Shown here piece after piece: positions 34,361-42,721 of a stretch of DNA of 64,000 nt. Both the position numbers and the translations under genes were made by a program. A model generated the notes under the pieces. That model did not search any database, was not told the origin of the DNA, and was given only the letters and a program-made list of their open reading frames with translations. Numbering within the stretch: the stretch's first letter is position 1; every line of letters begins with the position of its first letter. The stretch spans positions 1,661,501 through 1,725,500 of the forward strand of contig NZ_CP015881.1 of NCBI RefSeq assembly GCF_000697965.2. Direction: 5' to 3'. The stretch is from Ensifer adhaerens. GTDB lineage: Bacteria > Pseudomonadota > Alphaproteobacteria > Rhizobiales > Rhizobiaceae.

Positions 34361-35614
34361 ATGGTGGTTGCTGAGCCAGCCGGACGTCCGACGACGGACG
34401 CGAAAGGCAGGGAATTCGATCGCTTGGCCGCCCTTGGACATCTCGATATCCTCGACACGCCAAGGGATGAAGGCCTTGAACGGGTCGTACGGCTGATCAA
34501 ACAGGTCTTCTCCATAGAGATCGGCATCGTCTCTTTGGTCGATGCACATCGCCAATGGTACAAGGCCTGCTCCGGCCTTTCGGCCGACGAGGTCCCGCGC
34601 AAAGAGACCTTCTGCCGATATGTCGTCGTCGCCGAGGAGCCTCTCGTCGTCCACGACGCCACGAAGGATGCACGCTTTTCGCAGCACCCGGCCGTGGCCG
34701 GTCCCGAACATGTTCGGTTCTACGCAGGCGTCCCGCTGAAGACGCGGGACGGGCATACAGTCGGGACCGTGTGCGCGATCGATCGCGCGCCACGACAGTT
34801 CACTGAGACGGATCTTGCGATCCTGATGGAGTTGGCGGGCGTGGCGATGGACCGGATCGATCTGCTCCGCTCGGCCGCGACGGATGGACTGACCGGGACG
34901 CTGACGCGGCGCGCCTTCCGCGAGGAAGCGGACAAGCTGATCTCGCTCGCGGTGCGGCACCAGCATGACCTGTCTTGCATCGTCCTCGATGTGGACCATT
35001 TCAAGCGGGTCAACGACACACACGGGCATGCGGCAGGAGACGAGGTCTTGAAGGCCGTTGCCTCCATCTGCCAGTCCAATCTGCGAGCAAGCGACCTCTT
35101 TGGGCGGCTCGGCGGCGAGGAATTTGCCGTCATGCTGCCGCATGTCGACGCGACAGGCGCGCTGACGGCGGCGGAAAAATTGCGGGCAGCGATCGCCGCC
35201 CAGACGATCCACGGTGAATTCGGCCAGCTCGCGGTGACTGCGAGCTTCGGCACCGCCGCCCTTTCGGCCAATAGCAGGAATAACGCGACCTTGCTCGCCC
35301 AGGCGGATGCGGCGATGTATCTCGCCAAGGCCGGAGGACGAAACCGCTGCGTCGAATGGAGCAGTCTCGAAGCCGGCTATCCGCTCGGTCCGCGCCAGCG
35401 CGTGCTGAAGGCCGGAACCATTCTCTTCGACGACAGGCATTCACGGATCGACTGCACCATCCGGTCGCTGGGCGCCGATGGCGCGGCGGTTACGGTCTCG
35501 AATTCCGCCGGCATACCACCGGAACTCGTCCTGGTGGTCGCCGGCGACGGTTTCGAAACTAAGTGCCAGGTCGTGGCACGGGACCGGCAGAACCTCGAAC
35601 TCGCTTTCGGATAA
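34361..35614 (+). CDS. GAF-GGDEF-PilZ protein, probable diguanylate cyclase
   Basis: 417-residue signalling protein. Residues about 20-165 are a GAF sensor (FDRLAALGHLDILDTPRDEGLERV, KETFCRYVVVAEEPLVV, FYAGVPLKTRDGHTVGTVCAID). Residues about 170-325 are a GGDEF cyclase with DGLTGTLTRRAF, VLDVDHFKRVNDTHGHAAGDEVL and an intact active site GGEEF. The C-terminal ~90 residues resemble a short PilZ-like domain (RQRVLKAGTILF, IRSLGADGAAVTV), the type of single PilZ domain common in rhizobia. Start 34361 has AAGGA 7 bases upstream; ATG 34343 is possible. No transmembrane segment. It probably makes cyclic di-GMP and may also bind it as product feedback. Confidence 0.88.
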   Translation: MVVAEPAGRPTTDAKGREFDRLAALGHLDILDTPRDEGLERVVRLIKQVFSIEIGIVSLVDAHRQWYKACSGLSADEVPRKETFCRYVVVAEEPLVVHDATKDARFSQHPAVAGPEHVRFYAGVPLKTRDGHTVGTVCAIDRAPRQFTETDLAILMELAGVAMDRIDLLRSAATDGLTGTLTRRAFREEADKLISLAVRHQHDLSCIVLDVDHFKRVNDTHGHAAGDEVLKAVASICQSNLRASDLFGRLGGEEFAVMLPHVDATGALTAAEKLRAAIAAQTIHGEFGQLAVTASFGTAALSANSRNNATLLAQADAAMYLAKAGGRNRCVEWSSLEAGYPLGPRQRVLKAGTILFDDRHSRIDCTIRSLGADGAAVTVSNSAGIPPELVLVVAGDGFETKCQVVARDRQNLELAFG

Positions 35615-35698
35615 GCCTGTTCGCCCGTAAGCAGAGATCACGACACATGATGAAGGGGCGCCGGTTGGGCGCCACTTCTCGCATCTTCGCGCGGGGTG

Positions 35699-36406
35699 CT
35701 ATTCCGCGGCCGCTTCCAGGCCTTTCGGCGAAGGTGTCGCCTTGCCCTGGAACTTCCTGAACAGAAAGAAGTAGAGCTTGATGTACTGACCGACGAGAAT
35801 GGCGTTCAGGATCGTGCCTTCGCGGATGAACTTGACCTCTGCGAGGAAGAGCAGACCGATACAGGCCGACAGAACCAGCAGCGTGCAGTCGAAGCCGGTC
35901 TTGATGTTGCCCCACTTCCAGCCGGTGCGCTTGAAGATGGTGTTGACGAACATGTCGATCGGCATCAGCACCAGATTGGCGCGGATCATCAGGAACAGGC
36001 CGAAGGCGAGCGCCGCATCGGCAAAGACCAGCAGCGCCACCCGCAGCGGATAGGCCTCGAGCTTGATGAACTCGGTGATCCCCAGGTTGAAGTCCAGGAA
36101 AACCGCGAGCACGAAAGCCGGGATCAGCGAGGCGAAGTTCTTGAGCTTGAAGTCCTTGGGCAGGACCAGATAGGTCAGGAACAGCATGATCAGTTCGAGC
36201 ATGAAGTTGTAGGTGCCCTGGCTGAAGGGCGGATAGACCAGCGTCATGGTCCGCGTCAGGCTGCTCTGGGGTGAAATGCCGATGCCGGCGCGGATCGCCA
36301 GGCTGACACCGAAGGTCAGCACATAGATGCCGACGACATACATGATCCAGCGCCGCGTCAGGCTGCCGGTATCGACGATTTCGGCTTCCGCCGCATTGTG
36401 TGCCAT
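35699..36406 (-). CDS. YczE/YyaS/YitT-family membrane protein
   Basis: 235-residue protein with five or six hydrophobic segments (WIMYVVGIYVLTFGVSLAIRAGIG, MLELIMLFLTYLVLP, LIPAFVLAVFLDF, VALLVFADAALAFGLFLMIRAN, TLLVLSACIGLLFL). The GIGISPQSSLTRTM and LMPIDMFVNTIFKRTG blocks, about one repeat apart, match the YczE/YyaS/YitT family, whose function is not established. ATG 36406 is preceded by GGGAGGAAAC. It lies 164 bases downstream of the adenine-deaminase-like gene on the same strand, so it may be a transporter for that enzyme's substrate or product. That is inference. Confidence 0.75.
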   Translation of the reverse strand: MAHNAAEAEIVDTGSLTRRWIMYVVGIYVLTFGVSLAIRAGIGISPQSSLTRTMTLVYPPFSQGTYNFMLELIMLFLTYLVLPKDFKLKNFASLIPAFVLAVFLDFNLGITEFIKLEAYPLRVALLVFADAALAFGLFLMIRANLVLMPIDMFVNTIFKRTGWKWGNIKTGFDCTLLVLSACIGLLFLAEVKFIREGTILNAILVGQYIKLYFFLFRKFQGKATPSPKGLEAAAE

Positions 36407-36529
36407 TGTTTCCTCCCTCGAAACGAGGCGGAGCTCCTTACCCCGCCGGCCCATCGCCCCCTCAGCGATGCGCTTTTAAATCTTTCGGCATGTCCGCCCA
36501 TTGTCGCGGAAGCACGCCACTTTCCAGGC

Positions 36530-36553
36530 AGACGGACGCCGAAACGCCCGTCT
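36530..36553. repeat. Hairpin between the deaminase-like and YczE-like genes
   Basis: AGACGGACG and CGCCCGTCT pair over 9 positions (one is A-C on the plus strand and G-U on the minus strand) with a six-base loop. It lies in the 164-base gap between two minus-strand genes. A CCTTTTTC run follows on the plus strand only, so for the minus-strand transcript it is more an RNA stem than a terminator. Confidence 0.35.
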
Positions 36554-36570
36554 CCTTTTTCTGAATGGCT

Positions 36571-38298
36571 CTAGGCCATGAAGCGGAACCGGTGCAACGA
36601 GATGAACAGGCTGAGCAGCTTGTTGACCACCGGTTCGCCTTCGTTGCGGTTGCCAAGAGCTTCGAGCGCCGCATCGATCGCAGCGGCACTGGCCGTCAGT
36701 TGCTCGACGCTCATGTTCGCCATGACCCCGTAGATCTCCAGCGGCATGACGGCCTTTTCCACCCTGTCGTCGGTGACGATGCAGGCGCCGGCATGGGTAT
36801 CGACCCGCTTGAGGCAATGGCACATCTCGGCGCTGTCCTGACCGACGACGACGAAATAGGGCTTCGGCGCCGGCCAAAAGGTCGCCACTGCGCCACGATC
36901 GACATGAACGCCCTTGAAAAGCCCGTTCACCACATGGCGTTTGCCGTCGGCATAGCGCTGGACGACCGACAGCCGGCTCATCTTCTTGCCCTCATGCTCG
37001 GCAACGACCTTGCCATCCTTCAGCGGAACCCAGATTTCCTGGTAGAATTTGGCGTGGCCGCGGCCGTAGACATCGAACAAATAGACCTTGGCCTGCGTGC
37101 CGTCTTCCGACACTTCCAGGGGCACGATGTCCAGTTGCTCCGGCGAGAGATCGGCGAGGCCGGAAACGCCGTCCTTGCACATGCCGGAATAGTCGATGTC
37201 GGCATTCTTCAGCAGCTTGCGGTCTTTTGCGACCAGTTCGCCATCCTTGAACACGTAGAGCGGATTGATCTTCGACAGGCTGTCGGTCAAGACGATATCG
37301 GCGAACCGTCCGGGCGTCAGCGAACCGATCTTGTCTTCCATGTGGAAAGAGCGCGCGGTGTTGTAGGTCGCCATCTTGATCGCGTGGATCGGGTTGATGC
37401 CCATTTCGGCCGAGAGCGAAATGATCCAGTCCATGTGGCCCATGGTGAGCAGTCGCTCGATCGAGATGTTGTCGGTGCAGAGCATGAAATTGTCGGTCGG
37501 CCATTTGCGGTCGACGATCGCGCGCAACAGCACCTTGATCACCTCGCTGCTGCCGACCCCGAACTTGATGTGCGTCGGGAAGCCGTAACGAATGCTCTTC
37601 TCGATATCCTTCTCGTTCCAGACGTCGTGATTGTTGGAGACGCCGATCGCCGGCAGGTAGTTGAGGATCATGTCGGAGAGCGCCGTGACGCCCCAGTGGC
37701 CGTTCATAAAGCCGCCCTTGGCGCGGACCCAGGCCGCCTTGCGGAAATCGTCGTCGTTGCCGGAACTGTAGGTGAAGTGCTCGAACTCCCCTAGGCCGAT
37801 CACCGGTTCCAACTTGAGCACCGCTTCCGTCACCGATGCCGCCGTCTTCTTGCCCGGTGCGAAGGCATAGAGCCGATAGGGCAGCTGCTCGTAATCCCGG
37901 AAAAGGCTCTCGGCCGCTTCGATGCCTTCCTTGCCGGCGGCGCTGAGCAGATCCAGGCACTCGGCATAGATCGTCGTCGTGCCGCAGGGAACCATCGCCT
38001 CGGCGAGCGCCGTCGGGTGCGCGAGCTGGGATTCGAAATGGATATGCGCGTCGATCAGGCCGGGGATCGCATAGAGGCCCTTGCCGTCGAAGACTTGCTT
38101 GACCTTCAAGACGGTCTCGTCGGGGTTGAGCGCAACGATGCGCTTGTCGTAGACGAGAATGGACCCCTGGTAGACGGTCTCTCCATGAACATCGAGGATG
38201 TTCAGGTTCTTCAAAAGAAGATCCGCCTCCCGCTCGCCGTTCAGGATATCGAAGATGGCGCGCACCTTTTCGTAATGCGCGGCTTCAGTCTGGTTCAC
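36571..38298 (-). CDS. Adenine deaminase-like amidohydrolase with altered motifs
   Basis: 575-residue amidohydrolase with the overall layout of adenine deaminase: small N-terminal composite domain, LIDAHIHFES metal motif, TIM barrel, SFHMEDKIGSLTPGRFADIVL, and a roughly 170-residue C-terminal domain ending VNKLLSLFISLHRFRFM. Several positions differ from the usual Ade/AdeC consensus as I remember it: the DPHEI segment after the GTTT strand reads ECLDL, DHE reads NHD, and TDD reads TDN. So the substrate and perhaps the metal site are uncertain. GTG start 38298 has GGAGGA 6 bases upstream. Divergent from a LysR gene across 176 bases. Confidence 0.72.
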   Translation of the reverse strand: MNQTEAAHYEKVRAIFDILNGEREADLLLKNLNILDVHGETVYQGSILVYDKRIVALNPDETVLKVKQVFDGKGLYAIPGLIDAHIHFESQLAHPTALAEAMVPCGTTTIYAECLDLLSAAGKEGIEAAESLFRDYEQLPYRLYAFAPGKKTAASVTEAVLKLEPVIGLGEFEHFTYSSGNDDDFRKAAWVRAKGGFMNGHWGVTALSDMILNYLPAIGVSNNHDVWNEKDIEKSIRYGFPTHIKFGVGSSEVIKVLLRAIVDRKWPTDNFMLCTDNISIERLLTMGHMDWIISLSAEMGINPIHAIKMATYNTARSFHMEDKIGSLTPGRFADIVLTDSLSKINPLYVFKDGELVAKDRKLLKNADIDYSGMCKDGVSGLADLSPEQLDIVPLEVSEDGTQAKVYLFDVYGRGHAKFYQEIWVPLKDGKVVAEHEGKKMSRLSVVQRYADGKRHVVNGLFKGVHVDRGAVATFWPAPKPYFVVVGQDSAEMCHCLKRVDTHAGACIVTDDRVEKAVMPLEIYGVMANMSVEQLTASAAAIDAALEALGNRNEGEPVVNKLLSLFISLHRFRFMA

Positions 38299-38474
38299 GA
38301 ATAGTCCTCCACTTTCAGAGTCGTCGGCGCCTGCCCATAACCCGCCATATTCAGCGGGTGCAGTGCCGGCAGCGCGCCCCTCGCCAACCATAAGAAGTCA
38401 TTGCACCGCTTCCGAAAAGCAGTATTTTCTGCTCGTACCGTTCGCTTTTCGAGAACGATTAAATGGGGAAGACC

Positions 38475-39377
38475 ATGCTGCATTCACGCGTGCTGCGCTA
38501 TATCGACGAGGTGGCGCGCTCAGGCTCGATCCGCGGGGCGAGCGAACGGCTGAACGTCGCTGCCTCGGCCATCAACAAGCATGTGTTGCAGCTTGAGGAG
38601 GATATCGGCGAACCGCTGTTCGAGCGGCTGCCGCGCGGCCTCAGGCTGACGCCGGCCGGTGAAATCCTCGTCGCGCATGTGCGCCGGACCATGAAGGAAT
38701 ACAGCCAGGTCGAAGCCGAAATTCGCGATATCAAGACGCTGCAGAGCGGCGAGGTGATCATCGCCACAATGAACGGCCTTGCCGGCGGCATCGTGCCGAA
38801 GGTGGCTGCGATCTTCGGCGCACGCCATCCACGCCTCAAGATCACGATCCGGGTAATGTTCGCCCGCGAGATCGTTCAGGCGGTGGCCGGTGGCGAGGCC
38901 GACCTCGGCTTTGCCTTCAGTCTCCCGCCGACGCCGCAGGTCGAGACTCTCTGGAAGATGGACACCCGCCTCGGCGCGGTCGTTGCTCCGGAACACCCGC
39001 TCGCCGGCATGGAATCATTGCCGCTGGCCTATTGCCAGCTCTACCCGCTGATCTTTGCCGACAAGTCGATGCAGATCCATGGCATCGTCGCCGACGCCTT
39101 CGCTGAGGCCGGGCTGACAGTCGAGCCGAGCTATCTCACCAATTCCATCGAGGCGATGAAGTTCCTGGCCGCGGCCGGCGACGGCATCGCTTTCCTCAGC
39201 AAGTTCGACATTACCGAGGAACAGCGAAACGGCGTCCTGACATACCTGCAGATCCGTGACCGGACTTTTGCAAAGAACGTGCTTTCGCTGGTGCAGCGGG
39301 AAAGACGCGGCCACGGCCTGGCCGCCGCCATGTTTGCCGAAGAGATCATCCGGGCCTTGCGGGCGACGATGGAATAG
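38475..39377 (+). CDS. LysR-family transcriptional regulator
   Basis: 300-residue LysR-type regulator. The N-terminal winged helix is standard (RVLRYIDEVARSGSIRGASERLNVAASAINKHVLQLEEDIGEPLFERLPRGLRLTPAGE), followed by a two-lobe effector domain (LQSGEVIIATMNGLAGGIVPKVAAIFGARHPRLKITI). ATG 38475 has GGGGA 6 bases upstream; ATG 38463 is a weaker alternative. Divergent orientation to the deaminase-like gene marks that gene as the likely target. Confidence 0.9.
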   Translation: MLHSRVLRYIDEVARSGSIRGASERLNVAASAINKHVLQLEEDIGEPLFERLPRGLRLTPAGEILVAHVRRTMKEYSQVEAEIRDIKTLQSGEVIIATMNGLAGGIVPKVAAIFGARHPRLKITIRVMFAREIVQAVAGGEADLGFAFSLPPTPQVETLWKMDTRLGAVVAPEHPLAGMESLPLAYCQLYPLIFADKSMQIHGIVADAFAEAGLTVEPSYLTNSIEAMKFLAAAGDGIAFLSKFDITEEQRNGVLTYLQIRDRTFAKNVLSLVQRERRGHGLAAAMFAEEIIRALRATME

Positions 39378-39422
39378 CCGGCTTACCCGGCCCAACGCCG
39401 ATACGGTTTGTCGTCCCGGGGG

Positions 39423-40901
39423 TCAGAGCTGAATCCAGGCGGTCTTCAGATCGATGTATTTGTCGAGCGCGTGCAGCGACTTGTCGTGACCATTGCCGGA
39501 CTGCCTGACGCCACCGAGCGGCACTGTGTTGTCGGCGCCGCCATAGGTATTGACGTGCACCACGCCGGCGCGGATGCCGCGCACCATGCGGTGCGCGCGT
39601 GACAGGTTCGCAGTCCAGACGGCCGACGCCAGACCGTAGTCGGTCGCGTTGGCGATCCGGAGTGCGTCGACCTCGTCATTAAACGGTATGACCGCAAGCA
39701 CGGGGCCGAAGACCTCCTCCTTCGCCAGCTTCATATCCGGCTGAACGTCGAAGACAGTCGGCTGCATGTAGGAGCCACCGGTTTCTTCGAGGATGCGCTT
39801 GCCGCCGGAGCGCAGCCTTGCACCTTCAGCCTCGGCCTCTCTGACGAAATCGAGGTTCTTCTTGAGTTGAACCTCGCTCGAAATCGCACCGGCCTCGGTC
39901 GCAAGACGCAGCGGGTCGCCGACCTTCACGGATCCTGCGATCGCTGCCACCTTCTCGGCGAAGGCTTCGTGAATGGAGCGCTCGACAAGCAGCCGCGAAC
40001 CGGCAACGCAGACCTGGCCGGAGTTGCGGAAGATGCCATAGGCGGAAATGCGCGCGGCCTGGTCGAGGTCGGGTGCGTCGGCAAAGACGACGTTCGGCGA
40101 CTTGCCGCCGAGTTCGAGATAGACGCGCTTCAGGTTCGAGCGCGCGGAATATTCGAGCAGCCGACGACCGACGCCGCCGGATCCGGTAAAGGCGAGAACG
40201 TCGATATCGCCATGAAGGCCGATCGCCTCGCCCGTGGTCGCGCCGCGACCGGTCACGACATTCAAGACACCCTCTGGCAGACCGGCCTCGGCGCAGATCT
40301 CAGCGAGCCTGAGCAGGCTGAGCGAGGCGCCCTCGGCCGGTTTCAGCACCACGGAATTGCCGGCGGCAAGCGCCGGCGCGATCTTCCAGGCGCCGATCAT
40401 CAGCGGAAAATTCCAGGGAACGATCGCGGCGACCACGCCAATCGGTTCGCGGTGCACGAGACCGAGAATATTGTCGGCCGTCGGAGCGATCTCGCCATAG
40501 ACCTTGTCGAGCGCCTCAGCATAGTAGCGGAAGGTGCCGGCGGCACTGCCGGGTTCGGCCTTCAGCGCCATAGAGATTTCCGTGCCATTGTCGCGTACGC
40601 CGAGAACGGCCAGCTCGAGTGCCTGCGCCTCGATGATCTCGGCAATGCGCGTGAGAACCTTTTTGCGCTGGGCCGGGGCAGCCTTCGACCAGCTTCCCTT
40701 CTCGAAAGCGGCGCGGGCGGCCTGGACCGCGGCATCGACATCACCGGCTGCCGCGTCGGCGATCGTCGTCAGATGCCTGCCGTCGATCGGCGAGACGACA
40801 TCGAGGCTTTGACCGGAGAGGCTCTCCTGCCAACGCCCCCCGATGAACAGTTTTTGGGCCGCAACGGGCAGGTTGCGCAATTGATCGATCTTGTCCTGCA
40901 T
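39423..40901 (-). CDS. Aldehyde dehydrogenase (PuuC/phenylacetaldehyde dehydrogenase type)
   Basis: 492-residue NAD(P)-dependent aldehyde dehydrogenase. Visible: PWNFPLMIGAWKIAPALAAGNSVVLKPAE (cofactor and fold), FTGSGGVGRRL, catalytic Glu in LELGGKSPNVVFADA, catalytic Cys in NSGQVCVAGSR, and EEVFGPVLAVIPF. The C-terminal VHVNTYGGADNTVPLGGVRQSGNGHDKSLHALDKYIDLKTAWI places it with the broad-range amino-aldehyde/aryl-aldehyde dehydrogenases of the PuuC group. It lies 71 bases downstream of the amino-acid permease gene and probably oxidises the aldehyde made by the transaminase or phospho-lyase encoded across the divergent promoter. Confidence 0.92.
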   Translation of the reverse strand: MQDKIDQLRNLPVAAQKLFIGGRWQESLSGQSLDVVSPIDGRHLTTIADAAAGDVDAAVQAARAAFEKGSWSKAAPAQRKKVLTRIAEIIEAQALELAVLGVRDNGTEISMALKAEPGSAAGTFRYYAEALDKVYGEIAPTADNILGLVHREPIGVVAAIVPWNFPLMIGAWKIAPALAAGNSVVLKPAEGASLSLLRLAEICAEAGLPEGVLNVVTGRGATTGEAIGLHGDIDVLAFTGSGGVGRRLLEYSARSNLKRVYLELGGKSPNVVFADAPDLDQAARISAYGIFRNSGQVCVAGSRLLVERSIHEAFAEKVAAIAGSVKVGDPLRLATEAGAISSEVQLKKNLDFVREAEAEGARLRSGGKRILEETGGSYMQPTVFDVQPDMKLAKEEVFGPVLAVIPFNDEVDALRIANATDYGLASAVWTANLSRAHRMVRGIRAGVVHVNTYGGADNTVPLGGVRQSGNGHDKSLHALDKYIDLKTAWIQL

Positions 40902-40972
40902 CGTGTCCTGTCCCGTTTGGTTTGCAGGGATGGCGGCGGGCCGCCATCCCCAAAAGCGATATTCCCGAGAGA

Positions 40973-42424
40973 TCAGATCTCCTGGCCGGCACCCAGGCGG
41001 GCGAACTCAATCGGATTGCCCGATTTCAGCGAGGCCGCCAGGAACAGCCCGATGACCCCAAAGATCACGACGAGCCCCGGCAAGAACACCGCGAGCATGC
41101 CGGTAGCGCCGGCGAGATCGCCGAAATTGGCCGCGATCGCGATGATGACGGCAACGAGGATCAGACCGGTGACGACGGGAATGACCTTGGTGACCAGCGG
41201 GTTCGTTTCAAGCCCAGGATTGCGGTTGAAGAAGGCGACGATCGCAAAGGCGGTAAAGGCCATCAGCGTCATGACCGCAAGCGTGCCGACGTTGGTCAGC
41301 CAGGAGAACAGCGCCAGCACCGGTTCCTGGCCCGTTGCCGCAAAGAGCGCGACGATTAGCACGGCAATAACCGTCTGGATCAGCGAGCCGACATGCGGGC
41401 TGTGGTAGACAGGATGTGTGACGCCGATCGAGGCGGGCAGCAGGCGCTCGCGGCCGGCGACGTAGAGATAGCGGGCGACACCGTTGTGGAACGCCAGCAC
41501 GCCGGCAAAGAGGCTCGTGACGAAGAGCACGTTCATCAACGGCGGCAGCCAGCCGCCGGCATAGCGTTCGGCGAGGCCGAAGAGAAAAGTGGTCGGATCG
41601 GCAAGGCCCTGCAGTTCGGGCACCAGCTTGTCCGCGCCGGCGGCGTTCACCATCAGCCACGAGGTGAACATGTAGAAGATGCCGATGATCAGCACCGAGA
41701 TATAGGTCGCACGCGGCACGGTCTTCTCCGGATCGCGGGCTTCCTCGCTGTAGATCGTCGTCGCTTCGAAACCGATGAAGGCGGCGAAGCAGAAGAGAAT
41801 GCCGATCGACGGCGAACCGGAGAGGATCGCCGAGGGCGTGAACGAAACCGTCGTCAATCCGCCGTCGCCGCCCTTGGCGAGGATCGCGACGTCGATGACG
41901 AGCACGACCAGATATTCAAGGATGACGAGGACAGTCAGCACCTTGGCGGAGAGATCGACGCGGCGATAACCGAGAATGCCGACCGCAGCGATGCCGATAA
42001 AGGTCCAGACCCACCAGGGCAGATCGATCCCCAAGCCGGCGAAAAGCCCCGCCGTTGCCGCGCCGAAGAGGCCGAAGACGCCGATCTGCATCGCGTTATA
42101 GGCAAGGATCGCGATCATCGCTGCGGCACCGCCCATCAGCCCGCCGAGGCCCTGTGCCGTATAGGCATAGAAGGCGCCGGCATTGCGGATATGCCTCGCC
42201 ATGGCGACATAGCCGACCGAGAACAGAAGCAGGATCGCGGTGACGATCAGAAAGGTGCCGGGAATGCCCGCACCGTTTCCGAGCATCATCGACAATGGAA
42301 CGCCGCCGGCAACCGCGGTTAGCGGTGCAGCGGCGGAAACGACGAGAAAGGTGACGGCGCCGACGCCGAGGGCGTTCTTGCGCAATTGGTTCGCCCCGGT
42401 CACGGGCGCAGGCGAATTGGTCAT
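40973..42424 (-). CDS. APC-family amino acid/amine permease
   Basis: 483-residue transporter with about 12 hydrophobic segments. The N-terminus shows the APC pattern (LGVGAVTFLVVSAAAPLTAVAGGVPLSMMLGNGAGIPGTF), followed by a helix 6-like FCFAAFIGFEATTIYSEEARDPEKTVPRA, a hallmark of APC amino acid/polyamine transporters. ATG 42424 has GGGGAG 8 bases upstream. First gene of a two-gene minus-strand unit with the aldehyde dehydrogenase; divergent from the IclR gene across a 297-base region that contains an 8-bp inverted repeat. Expected cargo: an amino acid, amino alcohol or aromatic amine. Confidence 0.9.
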   Translation of the reverse strand: MTNSPAPVTGANQLRKNALGVGAVTFLVVSAAAPLTAVAGGVPLSMMLGNGAGIPGTFLIVTAILLLFSVGYVAMARHIRNAGAFYAYTAQGLGGLMGGAAAMIAILAYNAMQIGVFGLFGAATAGLFAGLGIDLPWWVWTFIGIAAVGILGYRRVDLSAKVLTVLVILEYLVVLVIDVAILAKGGDGGLTTVSFTPSAILSGSPSIGILFCFAAFIGFEATTIYSEEARDPEKTVPRATYISVLIIGIFYMFTSWLMVNAAGADKLVPELQGLADPTTFLFGLAERYAGGWLPPLMNVLFVTSLFAGVLAFHNGVARYLYVAGRERLLPASIGVTHPVYHSPHVGSLIQTVIAVLIVALFAATGQEPVLALFSWLTNVGTLAVMTLMAFTAFAIVAFFNRNPGLETNPLVTKVIPVVTGLILVAVIIAIAANFGDLAGATGMLAVFLPGLVVIFGVIGLFLAASLKSGNPIEFARLGAGQEI

Positions 42425-42554
42425 GGTCTTGGCTCCCCTTGCTGGCGCGAACGCCTTTTCGCCTCCGGTCCTTCTCTCCGGCGGCTGCTCCCTGAAGCGG
42501 ACTTGAGGCGCGGGGCTTGCTTTTTGTCTTCGCCGCGCAAGTCTTTCGGTTCAT

Positions 42555-42577
42555 TATTTGAACCTTAGCTTCAAATA
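42555..42577. promoter_or_regulatory. Candidate IclR operator in the permease/iclR divergent promoter
   Basis: TATTTGAA (42555-42562) and TTCAAATA (42570-42577) are perfect 8-bp inverted repeats separated by 7 bases. It is an AT-rich island in a GC-rich genome, set in the largest gene-free gap of the window (42425-42721), between the permease and the IclR regulator. A partly palindromic TGCAAATTGCA follows at 42584-42594. Apart from these I see nothing else in the gap. Confidence 0.65.
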
Positions 42578-42721
42578 TAGACTTGCAAATTGCATCTGGC
42601 CCTGTCAAGTTATTTCGCATGTTAAGTATCTCGACCCAGAACGACCGGGAGAGCGGGTCTACCGCTCCTTAGGAGGGAACAGGCAAGAGGACTGACGGGG
42701 CGCTCGACAACGGAGGAATGG

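Noticed and set aside
35657..35673. GGCGCC-GGTTG-GGCGCC hairpin downstream of the diguanylate cyclase gene
   Set aside because: The arms are self-complementary 6-mers common in GC-rich DNA, and no T-run follows; not enough to call a terminator.
36565..37794. 409-residue plus-strand frame opposite the adenine deaminase-like gene
   Set aside because: Antisense shadow; the opposite strand carries a clear amidohydrolase with ribosome site.
39867..41408. 513-residue plus-strand frame across the aldehyde dehydrogenase and permease genes
   Set aside because: It spans two real minus-strand genes and the gap between them, which no real gene should do; no recognisable motif.
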